Origin: Clostridia bacterium
Lineage (GTDB): Bacteria > Bacillota_A > Clostridia > Christensenellales > Aristaeellaceae
NCBI GenBank assembly: GCA_017938785.1
Contig: JAGBAU010000157.1
Location: 1 to 7,728, forward strand
Length of the DNA: 7,728 nucleotides
Direction of reading: 5' to 3'
In this document: piece by piece, positions 1 through 5,962 of the stretch
How the letters are laid out: each line of letters starts with the position of its first letter
Numbering within the stretch: position 1 is the stretch's first letter
The notes under the pieces: model-generated
Databases searched by the model: none
Seen by the model: the letters and a program-made list of their open reading frames with translations, nothing else
Told to the model about the DNA's origin: nothing
Translations under genes and position numbers: made by a program

Positions 1-502
1 CAATGCCCACGTGGGCCAGCCTGCAGCCGCAGTCTGCATCGGATACCATCAGTACCACAGGAATCCTCGCCTGCTCCAGCCGGGCAATCAGCTGCTTCGA
101 ATTGTAATAGCGGGACGGCGCAAGAATGATACCGTTCACATCCTGCCGGATATAGCTCTCCAGCGTGTCGATGATCTTCTGATCATCATAATAGCCCGCA
201 TAGCGGCCGTAGACCGCAGATACCTTGTGGTCCACCAGGGAATCCACGGCGCTGCGTATCCCCTCCTCCATGGGGTTAAAGTATTCGTCAAATGCCGAGG
301 AAAGCAGCACGCCGATTTTGATGGGCTTATGCGCCAGGGTGCGCGCCACCATGTTGACCGTATAATCCAGCCGCTCAATCGCCTCGCTGATTGCCTTGCG
401 GTTGTCTTCGCGCATATCCGTGCGGCCATTGAGATATTTGCTGACCGTACCCACGGAAACATTGGCTTCCCGGGCAATATCTCTGATCGTTACCTTCTTC
501 AC
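1..502 (-). CDS. LacI-family transcriptional regulator, N-terminal part (runs off the window start)
   Basis: Transcription repressor of the LacI/GalR family; only the first 167 residues are inside the window (family length about 340). Translation begins at a GTG (502-500), six bases after an AAGGAG site (revcomp of 509-514). The protein opens with the typical LacI helix-turn-helix: KKVTIRDIA, then ANVSVGTVSKYLNG (residues about 13-26). Next comes a hinge segment (VARTLAHKP) and the start of a periplasmic-binding-protein-like ligand domain (IKIGVLLSS onward, then VNGIILAPSR). It is divergent from the zinc dehydrogenase at 701, so control of that gene and of itself is likely. Its leader carries a 10-base half-site identical to half of the operator ahead of the aldolase operon. 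The ligand is unknown but presumably a sugar or sugar acid. Family call is firm; target genes are inferred. Confidence 0.93.
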   Translation of the reverse strand, partial: MKKVTIRDIAREANVSVGTVSKYLNGRTDMREDNRKAISEAIERLDYTVNMVARTLAHKPIKIGVLLSSAFDEYFNPMEEGIRSAVDSLVDHKVSAVYGRYAGYYDDQKIIDTLESYIRQDVNGIILAPSRYYNSKQLIARLEQARIPVVLMVSDADCGCRLAHVGI

Positions 503-547
503 GGAATTCTCCTTAAAATCAACAATATCTATGCTTTCCCACACAAA

Positions 548-569
548 TTACGCAAATACGAACCGTTTC
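548..569. promoter_or_regulatory. Possible LacI-type operator half-site in the regulator leader
   Basis: TTACGCAAAT (548-557) is identical to ten bases of the right arm of the operator at 5782-5811. It is followed by ACGAACCGTTTC (558-569), which has a CG-centred imperfect dyad typical of LacI-family operators. The site lies roughly +3 to +24 relative to the predicted start of the regulator transcript, a good place for autorepression. The second half-site is degenerate, so binding is not certain. Confidence 0.4.
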
Positions 570-578
570 ATTATGTAT

Positions 579-607
579 AATATATCAGATTATTTTAAAA
601 TTGTCAA
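579..607 (-). promoter_or_regulatory. Promoter of the LacI regulator at 502
   Basis: On the minus strand a consensus -35 TTGACA (revcomp of 602-607), a 17-base spacer and -10 TATATT (revcomp of 579-584) are present. The expected start is near 572, giving a leader of about 70 bases. The match is 11 of 12 consensus bases, so this should be a strong sigma-A promoter unless repressed. Confidence 0.8.
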
Positions 608-637
608 CACCACATTTCCATCGGAATTGAAATGCGC

Positions 638-666
638 TTGACATGGAGTTGCCCCGGTGTTAAAGT
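638..666 (+). promoter_or_regulatory. Promoter of the zinc-dependent dehydrogenase
   Basis: Consensus -35 TTGACA (638-643), 17-base spacer, -10 TAAAGT (661-666, 4 of 6 matches). The predicted start is near 673, giving a leader of about 28 bases before the ATG at 701. It is back to back with the LacI promoter, with the two -35 boxes 30 bases apart. An imperfect dyad (GTTGATCCCGAAACAAC, 670-686) covers the predicted start and could be an operator, but it does not clearly match the other sites. Confidence 0.65.
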
Positions 667-700
667 ACAGTTGATCCCGAAACAACGGAGGATTTTGAAA

Positions 701-1753
701 ATGAAAGCAGCCGCCATACTCAAAACCGACACACTGAAAGTGCTTGAAGTTGAAAAGCCCGTACCCGCAGAGGACCAGATTCTGGTGCGCGTCGCCTGGT
801 GCGGTATCTGTGCCACAGACTATGATAACTACCGCGGAACCACCAGCTTCGCCAGGAACGGGCAGCTGGTCTATCCCCTGCGCTTCGGTCACGAATGGAG
901 CGGCGTGGTTTGTGAAACCGGCAGCGCTGTCACCAGGTTTAAGGTGGGCGACAAGGTCATCGGAGACGGCAAAGTCACCTGCACCCAGTGCCCCAACTGC
1001 AAGGCCGGAAGGTGGTACGACTGCCAGAACCTGCGCGCCATCGGCACTGTGGGCAACCACTGGCCGGGAGCCATGGCGGAATACATGCTCATTCCTGAGC
1101 GCAACGCGTTTAAAATTGAAGACCACATCTCTCTGAAGGAGGCCGCCATGTGCGAGCCCGTCACCATCGCCATGAACGGCATGCGTGAAACCGACCTGAC
1201 AGGCAAAACCGTACTGGTCATCGGCTCCGGTCCCATCGGCCTGGGCGGCGTGGCCTCGGCAAAGGCGCTGGGCGCAAAGCGCATCATCTGTGCCGCCCGC
1301 AAGCAGTCCAAGCTGGAGCGCGCCCTGCAAATGGGCGCAACCCACGTGATTAACACCACCGAGGTTTCCATCTACGATGCGCTTCTTGAAATCAACGAAG
1401 GCCGCAAGGCGGACTTCCTGCTGGAAACCAGCGGACAGATTGAATATGTGCAGAACGTATTGAAGCTGGTGGCCAACATGGGCACGCTGTCCATGGCCGG
1501 CTTCTACGGCCAACCGCTCTGTGATTTCCCCCTGGACGATTTCATCTTCGGCAAGATCACCTTGCGCGGTGCATCGGGCGCACGCGAATACAGCCCCATC
1601 GTGGCAAAGCTACTCAACGAGGGCAAGCTCAACCTGCTCCCCATGCTCACCCATGAGACTGATTTTTCCGAAATTGAAAACGCCATGCAGTTCTATGAGA
1701 GTGTCTCCCGGAACCGCATCAAGGTCCTGGTAAAGATCAGTGGCGAAGAATAA
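701..1753 (+). CDS. Zinc-dependent medium-chain alcohol/polyol dehydrogenase (L-iditol/threonine dehydrogenase-like)
   Basis: Cytosolic NAD(P)-dependent oxidoreductase of the MDR zinc family, 350 residues, the usual family length. It oxidises a secondary alcohol of a polyol or sugar acid, or reduces the matching ketone. Catalytic zinc ligands are visible: C37 (CGICATD), H64-E65 (GHEWSG) and E152 (CEPV). The structural zinc lobe has C94, C97, C100 and C108 in the usual C-x2-C-x2-C-x7-C spacing. The Rossmann motif is G175-S-G177-P-I-G180. I chose the ATG at 701 because a GGAGG (687-691) lies nine bases upstream and MKAAAILK is the normal N-terminus; the in-frame ATG at 632 lies upstream of the promoter -35. 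It has its own promoter and faces the sugar-acid operon, sharing a terminator with it, so a role in the same pathway is likely. The exact substrate cannot be read from sequence. Confidence 0.93.
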   Translation: MKAAAILKTDTLKVLEVEKPVPAEDQILVRVAWCGICATDYDNYRGTTSFARNGQLVYPLRFGHEWSGVVCETGSAVTRFKVGDKVIGDGKVTCTQCPNCKAGRWYDCQNLRAIGTVGNHWPGAMAEYMLIPERNAFKIEDHISLKEAAMCEPVTIAMNGMRETDLTGKTVLVIGSGPIGLGGVASAKALGAKRIICAARKQSKLERALQMGATHVINTTEVSIYDALLEINEGRKADFLLETSGQIEYVQNVLKLVANMGTLSMAGFYGQPLCDFPLDDFIFGKITLRGASGAREYSPIVAKLLNEGKLNLLPMLTHETDFSEIENAMQFYESVSRNRIKVLVKISGEE

Positions 1754-1801
1754 GCATACAAAAAAGAGCCTGCATGCAGGCTCTTTTTTGTATGCTTATT
1801 C
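1748..1801. terminator. Bidirectional terminator: 54-bp perfect palindrome shared by convergent genes
   Basis: Positions 1748-1801 read identically on both strands, centred between 1774 and 1775. The core stem is AGAGCCTGCA/TGCAGGCTCT, flanked by A6 on one side and T6 on the other (1785-1790). It therefore gives a GC hairpin plus U-run in both directions. The arms extend through TAAGCATAC to include the TAA stop of the dehydrogenase (1751-1753) and that of the hydroxyacid dehydrogenase (1796-1798), plus the preceding GAA codon of each. Confidence 0.93.
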
Positions 1802-2788
1802 GTTCTTGATGTAATCCGGGTTCAGGATGGTTTTGACTTCCCTGCCCTCAAAGAAATCCACGCAGTTGCGCGCGGCAAACATGCCGGCGTTCATTACAGC
1901 GTCGTTTGTGTTTGCGCCGATGTGCGGCTCCAGGATGCAATTCTCCAGGCCAAGCAGCGGACACTCGGGAACCACGGGTTCCTGGCGCAGAACATCCAGA
2001 CCCGCACCGGCAATCACGCCGGTTTTCAGGGCTTCCGCCAGATCATCCTCATTGATGAGGGAACCGCGGCTGGTGTTGATGATTACGGCGTTCTTCTTCA
2101 TCTTCCTGAGGAACTCCATGTTCACCATGTCCTTCGTTTCTTCGGTAGCGGGACAGAGCAGCAGCACTGCATCGGAGGTGCGCACCAGCTCGTCCATCTC
2201 CACGCGGCGCACGTTGTACTTCTCTGCCGCCGCTTCATTGAAATAAGGATCATAGGCGATCACGTGGCAGTCAAAGCCAAAGAGCATCTTGGCCACCGTC
2301 TGGGAAATGCCGCCGAAGCCCACCAGGCCGATGGTCTTGTCATAGAGCTGTTCACCGTTGCGGCTCTCCATAAAGCGGCTCCAGTCGCAGGCATGCACTT
2401 CCTTGTTGCCCAGGTGAATGTTGCGCATCAGGCAGATGAGCAGACCCACCGCGCACTCGGCCACGGGACGGTTGAACACGCCCGCTGCGTTGCAGATGGC
2501 AATTCCTTGCTTCACAGCTTCCGCATGGTCCATTTCATCGGTACCCACGCCGAAGCGGGAAATCAGCTTCAGGCTGCCCTTGAGGAATTTGATGGTTTCG
2601 CCGGGAATCTTTTCACCGGCGCTGATCAGCGCATCATAGCCGAGGAGTTCTTCCTTCCAGTCGGCGGTGTTGCGGGTGGGCATATCCAGGAGCACAGCCT
2701 CATGGCCCTGCTGCTTGATGTATTCCACCATGGCTTCACGGATGAAGCGCGGCTGCTGCTTGCCGATGATTGCGATTTTACCCATCAT
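1796..2788 (-). CDS. D-isomer-specific 2-hydroxyacid dehydrogenase (phosphoglycerate dehydrogenase-like)
   Basis: NAD(P)-dependent cytosolic oxidoreductase interconverting a 2-keto acid and a D-2-hydroxy acid; 330 residues, normal length. The catalytic set is complete: R241 (NTSRGS), E270 (LDVLRQEP) and H289 (EPHIGA). The nucleotide-binding motif is G157-F-G159-G-I-S162, where the third glycine of GxGxxG is Ser; D180 (YDPY) is the acidic residue expected for NAD preference. Two adjacent ATGs (2788 and 2785) are possible starts; a GGCAGGTG site lies about six bases before the first. It is the last gene of the operon, 13 bases after the aldolase-like gene, and ends in the shared palindrome. It may reduce a keto-acid product of the aldolases (e.g. 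pyruvate-, glyoxylate- or tartronate-type), which is inference. Confidence 0.93.
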   Translation of the reverse strand: MMGKIAIIGKQQPRFIREAMVEYIKQQGHEAVLLDMPTRNTADWKEELLGYDALISAGEKIPGETIKFLKGSLKLISRFGVGTDEMDHAEAVKQGIAICNAAGVFNRPVAECAVGLLICLMRNIHLGNKEVHACDWSRFMESRNGEQLYDKTIGLVGFGGISQTVAKMLFGFDCHVIAYDPYFNEAAAEKYNVRRVEMDELVRTSDAVLLLCPATEETKDMVNMEFLRKMKKNAVIINTSRGSLINEDDLAEALKTGVIAGAGLDVLRQEPVVPECPLLGLENCILEPHIGANTNDAVMNAGMFAARNCVDFFEGREVKTILNPDYIKNE

Positions 2789-2801
2789 TTTACACCTGCC
2801 T

Positions 2802-3515
2802 TCAGATGACGCTCTTGATGTTCTTCTTGGCTTCCGCGACCTGATCCATAAACGCGCGCACCTGCTTCGTGACCCAGCCGAAGCCTTCCTTTTCCACCAT
2901 TTTGGGGTTCATGAACGCGTGCGCGCCGGAGATCGCGGATGCGCCGCAGCGGATGAATTCGCCGCAGTTTTCCAGACTTACGCCGCCCGAAACCATGATC
3001 TTGTAATCGGGAGGCAGTACCATTTTGAAGCTGGAAACGGCCTTGGGGCCGCCCTCTGCGGCAGGCCACAGCTTGACCATGGCGGAACCAGCCTTCATGA
3101 CCATATCCACCTCGTAGCCGGTGAAAGCGCCGCAGAATACCGGGATTTCCCGCGCATTCGCCACTTCCAGCACCTCTTTGACATAGTAAGGGGTCACGAT
3201 GACGCGTGCGCCTGCGTCGATTACACCGTTGGCGATCTCTGCAGTCAGCACCGTTCCGCTGGCAATCAGCACATCGTCGCCCAGATTCTCGCACAGGGCG
3301 CGGATCGCGGCTTCCTTGACCTCAGGATGACCGTGTACGTTGCCGGATACCTCGATGATGCGCGCGCCGCCCTCGTACATTGCCTGCCCGTAGCGGATCC
3401 ACGTCTCGCGATCCGAAAGCGAGCTTTCCTGGGTGAGATAGACGCAAGGGATGACGCCTGTCTCGATCGACAGTGCTACCGCGTACTCCTTCAGAGTCAT
3501 GCTTCCTCTTTCCAT
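2802..3515 (-). CDS. KDPG/KHG aldolase family protein (Eda-like), atypical active site
   Basis: Class I aldolase family that cleaves 2-keto-3-deoxy-6-phospho sugar acids to pyruvate and a phosphorylated aldehyde. At 237 residues it is somewhat longer than the usual 205-215. Family marks are visible: IIEV with E55 at the general-base position, SGTVL (86-90), VTPYY (107-111), VKLWPA with K148 at the Schiff-base lysine position, VSGGVS and a C-terminal SGAHAF phosphate-loop region. The segment after E55 is S-G-N rather than the T-L/F-R of characterised enzymes, so the Arg that binds the pyruvate carboxylate is missing and the substrate may differ. Starts: ATG at 3515 with AAAGG nine bases upstream, or ATG at 3500 with AGAGG four bases upstream, which would shorten it by five residues. 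It follows the YhcH gene by 18 bases. Fold call is firm, reaction less so. Confidence 0.85.
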   Translation of the reverse strand: MERGSMTLKEYAVALSIETGVIPCVYLTQESSLSDRETWIRYGQAMYEGGARIIEVSGNVHGHPEVKEAAIRALCENLGDDVLIASGTVLTAEIANGVIDAGARVIVTPYYVKEVLEVANAREIPVFCGAFTGYEVDMVMKAGSAMVKLWPAAEGGPKAVSSFKMVLPPDYKIMVSGGVSLENCGEFIRCGASAISGAHAFMNPKMVEKEGFGWVTKQVRAFMDQVAEAKKNIKSVI

Positions 3516-3533
3516 AATGAACCGCCTTTCTGT

Positions 3534-3983
3534 TTACAGCTTGATTTTCAGACAGAGTTTTTCCAGGTTTCCGGGCACGCCGTCCTTGGCGATGCAGGGC
3601 ATGTGGGCGTCATCCTTCAGGGTGAGCATGAAGTAGCCCTCCTCCAGGGTGACGTAGCTGCACTCGCCCTCCAGCAGATAGGCGTCCTTGGCCTCGTCGT
3701 AGGAAACCTTTTTGAGAGTATGGATGTCGGCCCAGCCGATCACCTCGCTGCCGGCAGCCACGAAATGGATATCGGCATAATACTTGTGGGCTTCGATCTT
3801 GCATTCCGCCTCGGGCTTGGAAATCATCGGGCGGATGCGCACGAATACATTGTCGCCGTCGATGGGCTCATCGGCCTTTTCGGTGCGTCCCTTCTGATAG
3901 GCTGCACAATAATCCAGGGCCTTTCTGAAACCCTCGCCCAGGCAATAGTAATTCGCACGGTTGCGGATATGATCAACAATCAT
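3534..3983 (-). CDS. YhcH/YjgK/YiaL family protein (DUF386)
   Basis: Small cupin-like cytosolic protein, 149 residues, the normal length of the family that includes YiaL, YhcH and the EbgC beta-subunit. Conserved features are E64-A-H66 followed by A-D71-I-H73 (HKYYADIH), the GSEVIGW strand, L-x-E-G-E-C (104-108) and D125-A-H127-M-P129; the His/Glu residues form the presumed metal site. Members commonly sit in sialate, uronate and pentose/ascorbate-related operons, and some have been proposed to act as sugar anomerases or isomerases. The ATG at 3983 is six bases past the kinase stop, and its AGAGGTGA ribosome site overlaps that stop, indicating translational coupling. The precise reaction is unknown. 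Confidence 0.9.
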   Translation of the reverse strand: MIVDHIRNRANYYCLGEGFRKALDYCAAYQKGRTEKADEPIDGDNVFVRIRPMISKPEAECKIEAHKYYADIHFVAAGSEVIGWADIHTLKKVSYDEAKDAYLLEGECSYVTLEEGYFMLTLKDDAHMPCIAKDGVPGNLEKLCLKIKL

Positions 3984-3989
3984 CGCTTA

Positions 3990-5009
3990 TCACCTCTGTA
4001 CGCGTCCGGATGCATCGCCGCCCATGAGCGTTTCCACATCCTTGAGGGTGGCCAGGTTGAAGTCGCCCACGATGGTCTGCTTCAGCGCAGATGCAGCCGC
4101 GGCGAATTCACCGGTCTTCTGGAGGGAGAAATTGTTGAGGATGCCGTAGATCATGCCGGCTGCAAAGGAAGCGCCGCCGCCGCCGCGGTCCACCAGGTGG
4201 ATATCATAGTGCCTGGTGTGATAGAACTCATTGCCGTCGTACAGCAGGCAGCTCCAGCCGTTGTCGGATGCGGAATAGCTTTCGCGCAGGGTGGAACCGA
4301 TGTACTTGAAGCTGAAGCGCTCCTTGAGCTGGCGGAACACATCCTTGTAGGCCTCCAGATCCAGCGTACCCTTGGTTACATCGGTGTTGGCAGGCTTGAA
4401 GCCGAGCACCTTTTCAGCATCCTCTTCATTGCCGATGCACACATCCACATACTCCATCAGCGGAATCATCACGCTCTGGGCCTTTTCCGGGCTCCACAGC
4501 TTGCTGCGGTAGTTCAGGTCGACAGATATGGTCACGCCGTGCTTCTTGGCAGCGATCATGGCCTCCTTCACCAGCACCGCCGCGCGGTCGCTGATGGCAG
4601 GAGTGATGCCTGCCACGTGGAACCAGTCCGCATCCTGGAAGATGCCGTCGAAATCGAAATCCTCCGGCAGCGCCTCGGAGATGGCGGAATGCTTGCGGTC
4701 ATAGAGCACGCTGGAGGGACGCATGGCAGCGCCGTTTTCATAGAAATTCAGGCCCAGGCGCTCGCCGCCGCGGGCAATAAAACGGGTATCCACATTCTGC
4801 GCACGCAGCTTCTGCAGGCAGATTTCGCCCAGCGGATTGTTGGGCAGCTTGGTCACATAACGGCTGTCCAGTCCGAAGCGCGACAGGGATACGGCAACGA
4901 TGGATTCATCGCCGCCATAATGGGCCTCGAATTCAGTGGCCTGTTCAAAGCGCAGGTTGCCTTTGGGCATAAAACGGATCATCATCTCGCCAAGGGTTAC
5001 CACTCTCAT
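3990..5009 (-). CDS. PfkB-family carbohydrate kinase homologue, 2-keto-3-deoxygluconate kinase (KdgK)-like, catalytic Asp missing
   Basis: By family it would phosphorylate 2-keto-3-deoxygluconate with ATP. 339 residues, full length. KdgK-like features: N-terminal MRVVTLGEMMIRF, YGGDESIVAVSLSRFG (31-46), VTKLPNNPLGE, the substrate-site segments GLNFYENG...RPSSVLYDR and DLNYRSKLW, and IGNEEDAEKVLG. The C-terminal signature, normally D-R-V-G-G-G-D-S-F, reads D274-R-G-G-G-G-A280-S-F-A-A-G: the Asp that activates the sugar hydroxyl is Ala. In the N-terminal signature the conserved Asn of G-x-E-x-N-V-A is I37. The rest is intact and open, so this is either a pseudokinase or a subfamily with altered chemistry. 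I start at the ATG at 5009, with GGAGG eight bases upstream; an upstream in-frame TTG (5024) overlaps that site and is unlikely. It lies 51 bases after the class II aldolase gene. Confidence 0.88.
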   Translation of the reverse strand: MRVVTLGEMMIRFMPKGNLRFEQATEFEAHYGGDESIVAVSLSRFGLDSRYVTKLPNNPLGEICLQKLRAQNVDTRFIARGGERLGLNFYENGAAMRPSSVLYDRKHSAISEALPEDFDFDGIFQDADWFHVAGITPAISDRAAVLVKEAMIAAKKHGVTISVDLNYRSKLWSPEKAQSVMIPLMEYVDVCIGNEEDAEKVLGFKPANTDVTKGTLDLEAYKDVFRQLKERFSFKYIGSTLRESYSASDNGWSCLLYDGNEFYHTRHYDIHLVDRGGGGASFAAGMIYGILNNFSLQKTGEFAAAASALKQTIVGDFNLATLKDVETLMGGDASGRVQR

Positions 5010-5060
5010 GTGAATTTCCTCCAATCGATGAAGTTCTATTTTGTTTCAATCAATCACGGC

Positions 5061-5747
5061 TCAGGTCTTGCCGTATGCATCGGTAAAGTAGGCTCTGCCC
5101 GCCTTTACCCACTGATCCTCCACCACGCAGGGCTGGCCTGCGGCGCGGATGTGCATATAGATCTTTGCGGATTTTTCCACGATCTGCGCGCAGACCTTGG
5201 CTTCCTCTAGGGATCTGCCCAGGCAAATCGGACCATGGTTGCGCAGCAGCAGCGCGTTGGCGTCCCCGATGGATTCTACCGCCATCTTACCCAGGTTCAC
5301 ATGCTGTTCAGAGGGCACGAAGGCCTTGGAAAGTGGAATACCGCCGCCCAGCAGCTGGGCCATTTCCTCCGAGATCGGCGGAATGCCGCCCTCCATGGCA
5401 CAGCAGGCCATGGCATAAGTGGAATGGGTGTGTATCACCGCATGAATCTCAGGACGGGCATTGAGGATGCCGCGGTGCAGCTCGCGTTCGCTGGTGGACA
5501 GACGGAAGCCCTTCACCACGCTGCCGTCGGGGGCAAGTACCACCAGGTCTTCAGGTTTCATTTCATGATAGGCGATGCGGGACGGCGTAATCAGGATGTT
5601 TCCATCGTTCAGGCGCACGCTGACGTTTCCCCAGGTGCTTACCACCAGGCCCTTTTCCACAAGCCACAGGCAGGTATCGATGATCTGCTGGCGAACCTCC
5701 AGGCAATCCTCCATGGGACCGATACCACTCTTCTTGACTTCCTGCAT
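5061..5747 (-). CDS. Class II aldolase/adducin family protein (L-fuculose-phosphate aldolase/AraD-like)
   Basis: Zinc-dependent cytosolic enzyme of the FucA/AraD/UlaF superfamily: it cleaves or epimerises sugar phosphates, and some relatives decarboxylate 3-keto-tetronate phosphates. 228 residues, usual length. Counting from the ATG at 5747, seen in order: STWGNVSVR (37-45), ILITPSRIAYHEM (51-63), the catalytic-acid segment STSERELHRG with E87, zinc ligands H106 and H108 in VIHTHSTYAMA, and the third zinc His H171 in LLLRNHGP. An AGGGGTG site lies eight bases upstream of this ATG; an in-frame TTG at 5768 lies upstream of that site and would add seven residues. It is the first gene of the operon and follows the strong promoter and operator at 5782-5870. 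The C-terminus (QWVKAGRAYFTDAYGKT) is not diagnostic of one substrate. Confidence 0.92.
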   Translation of the reverse strand: MQEVKKSGIGPMEDCLEVRQQIIDTCLWLVEKGLVVSTWGNVSVRLNDGNILITPSRIAYHEMKPEDLVVLAPDGSVVKGFRLSTSERELHRGILNARPEIHAVIHTHSTYAMACCAMEGGIPPISEEMAQLLGGGIPLSKAFVPSEQHVNLGKMAVESIGDANALLLRNHGPICLGRSLEEAKVCAQIVEKSAKIYMHIRAAGQPCVVEDQWVKAGRAYFTDAYGKT

Positions 5748-5781
5748 AGATACTTCACCCCTGTTCAAATTTTATCCTGCG

Positions 5782-5811
5782 CACATTTGCGTAATCGGTT
5801 ACGCAAATGTG
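5782..5811. promoter_or_regulatory. Operator: 30-bp near-perfect palindrome, LacI-family type
   Basis: Arms CACATTTGCGTAA (5782-5794) and TTACGCAAATGTG (5799-5811) are exact inverted copies around TCGG, so 28 of 30 bases are symmetric. The CG-centred core GTAATCGGTTAC is characteristic of LacI/GalR-family operators. It lies about 24-53 bases downstream of the predicted start of the operon transcript, where a bound repressor could block early elongation. In the RNA it would form a 13-bp hairpin with a CCGA loop, without a U-run. Likely bound by one of the two LacI regulators in this window; which one cannot be told. Confidence 0.85.
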
Positions 5812-5841
5812 TATAAAAACACGTTGATGCCTTTAAAACCG

Positions 5842-5870
5842 ATTATAGCATGCATAATTCGTTTTGTAAA
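5842..5870 (-). promoter_or_regulatory. Promoter of the sugar-acid operon
   Basis: On the minus strand: -35 TTTACA (revcomp of 5865-5870), 17-base spacer, -10 TATAAT (revcomp of 5842-5847) preceded by TGC, an extended -10. The predicted start is near 5835, giving a leader of about 88 bases before the ATG at 5747, with the operator inside it. The 9-base core AACCGATTA recurs at 5837-5845 overlapping the -10, and could be a weak second operator. Confidence 0.85.
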
Positions 5871-5962
5871 CCGCAACTTTTCATTTTTCAGCAGAATCAC
5901 CATACAGCCGGCCATACAACTGTGCATAATTGGAGCATTCCATACTTCAGTTCTTTTATCGG

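Noticed and set aside
632..700. Upstream in-frame ATG at 632 as start of the zinc dehydrogenase
   Set aside because: The -35/-10 promoter (638-666) lies inside this stretch, no ribosome site precedes 632, and the ATG at 701 has GGAGG and the family N-terminus.
590..1513. A 307-codon open frame on the minus strand
   Set aside because: It is antisense to the zinc dehydrogenase, whose zinc ligands and Rossmann motif are all in place; no family features are visible in the reverse frame.
2667..5210. An 847-codon open frame on the plus strand
   Set aside because: It lies antisense to four real genes and the end of a fifth, all with clear family motifs. Its translation shows no known domain and has the His/Gln/Asp-rich look of a reverse-strand shadow of GC-biased codons.
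5782..5811. The palindrome as an intrinsic terminator or riboswitch
   Set aside because: There is no U-run after the hairpin and no further conserved structure around it; a CG-centred symmetric site near the promoter fits an operator better.
5900..5918. Direct repeat CCATACA spaced 12 bases around GCCGGC, considered as a terminator or binding site
   Set aside because: It is too short, forms no stable extended hairpin and has no U-run; probably chance.
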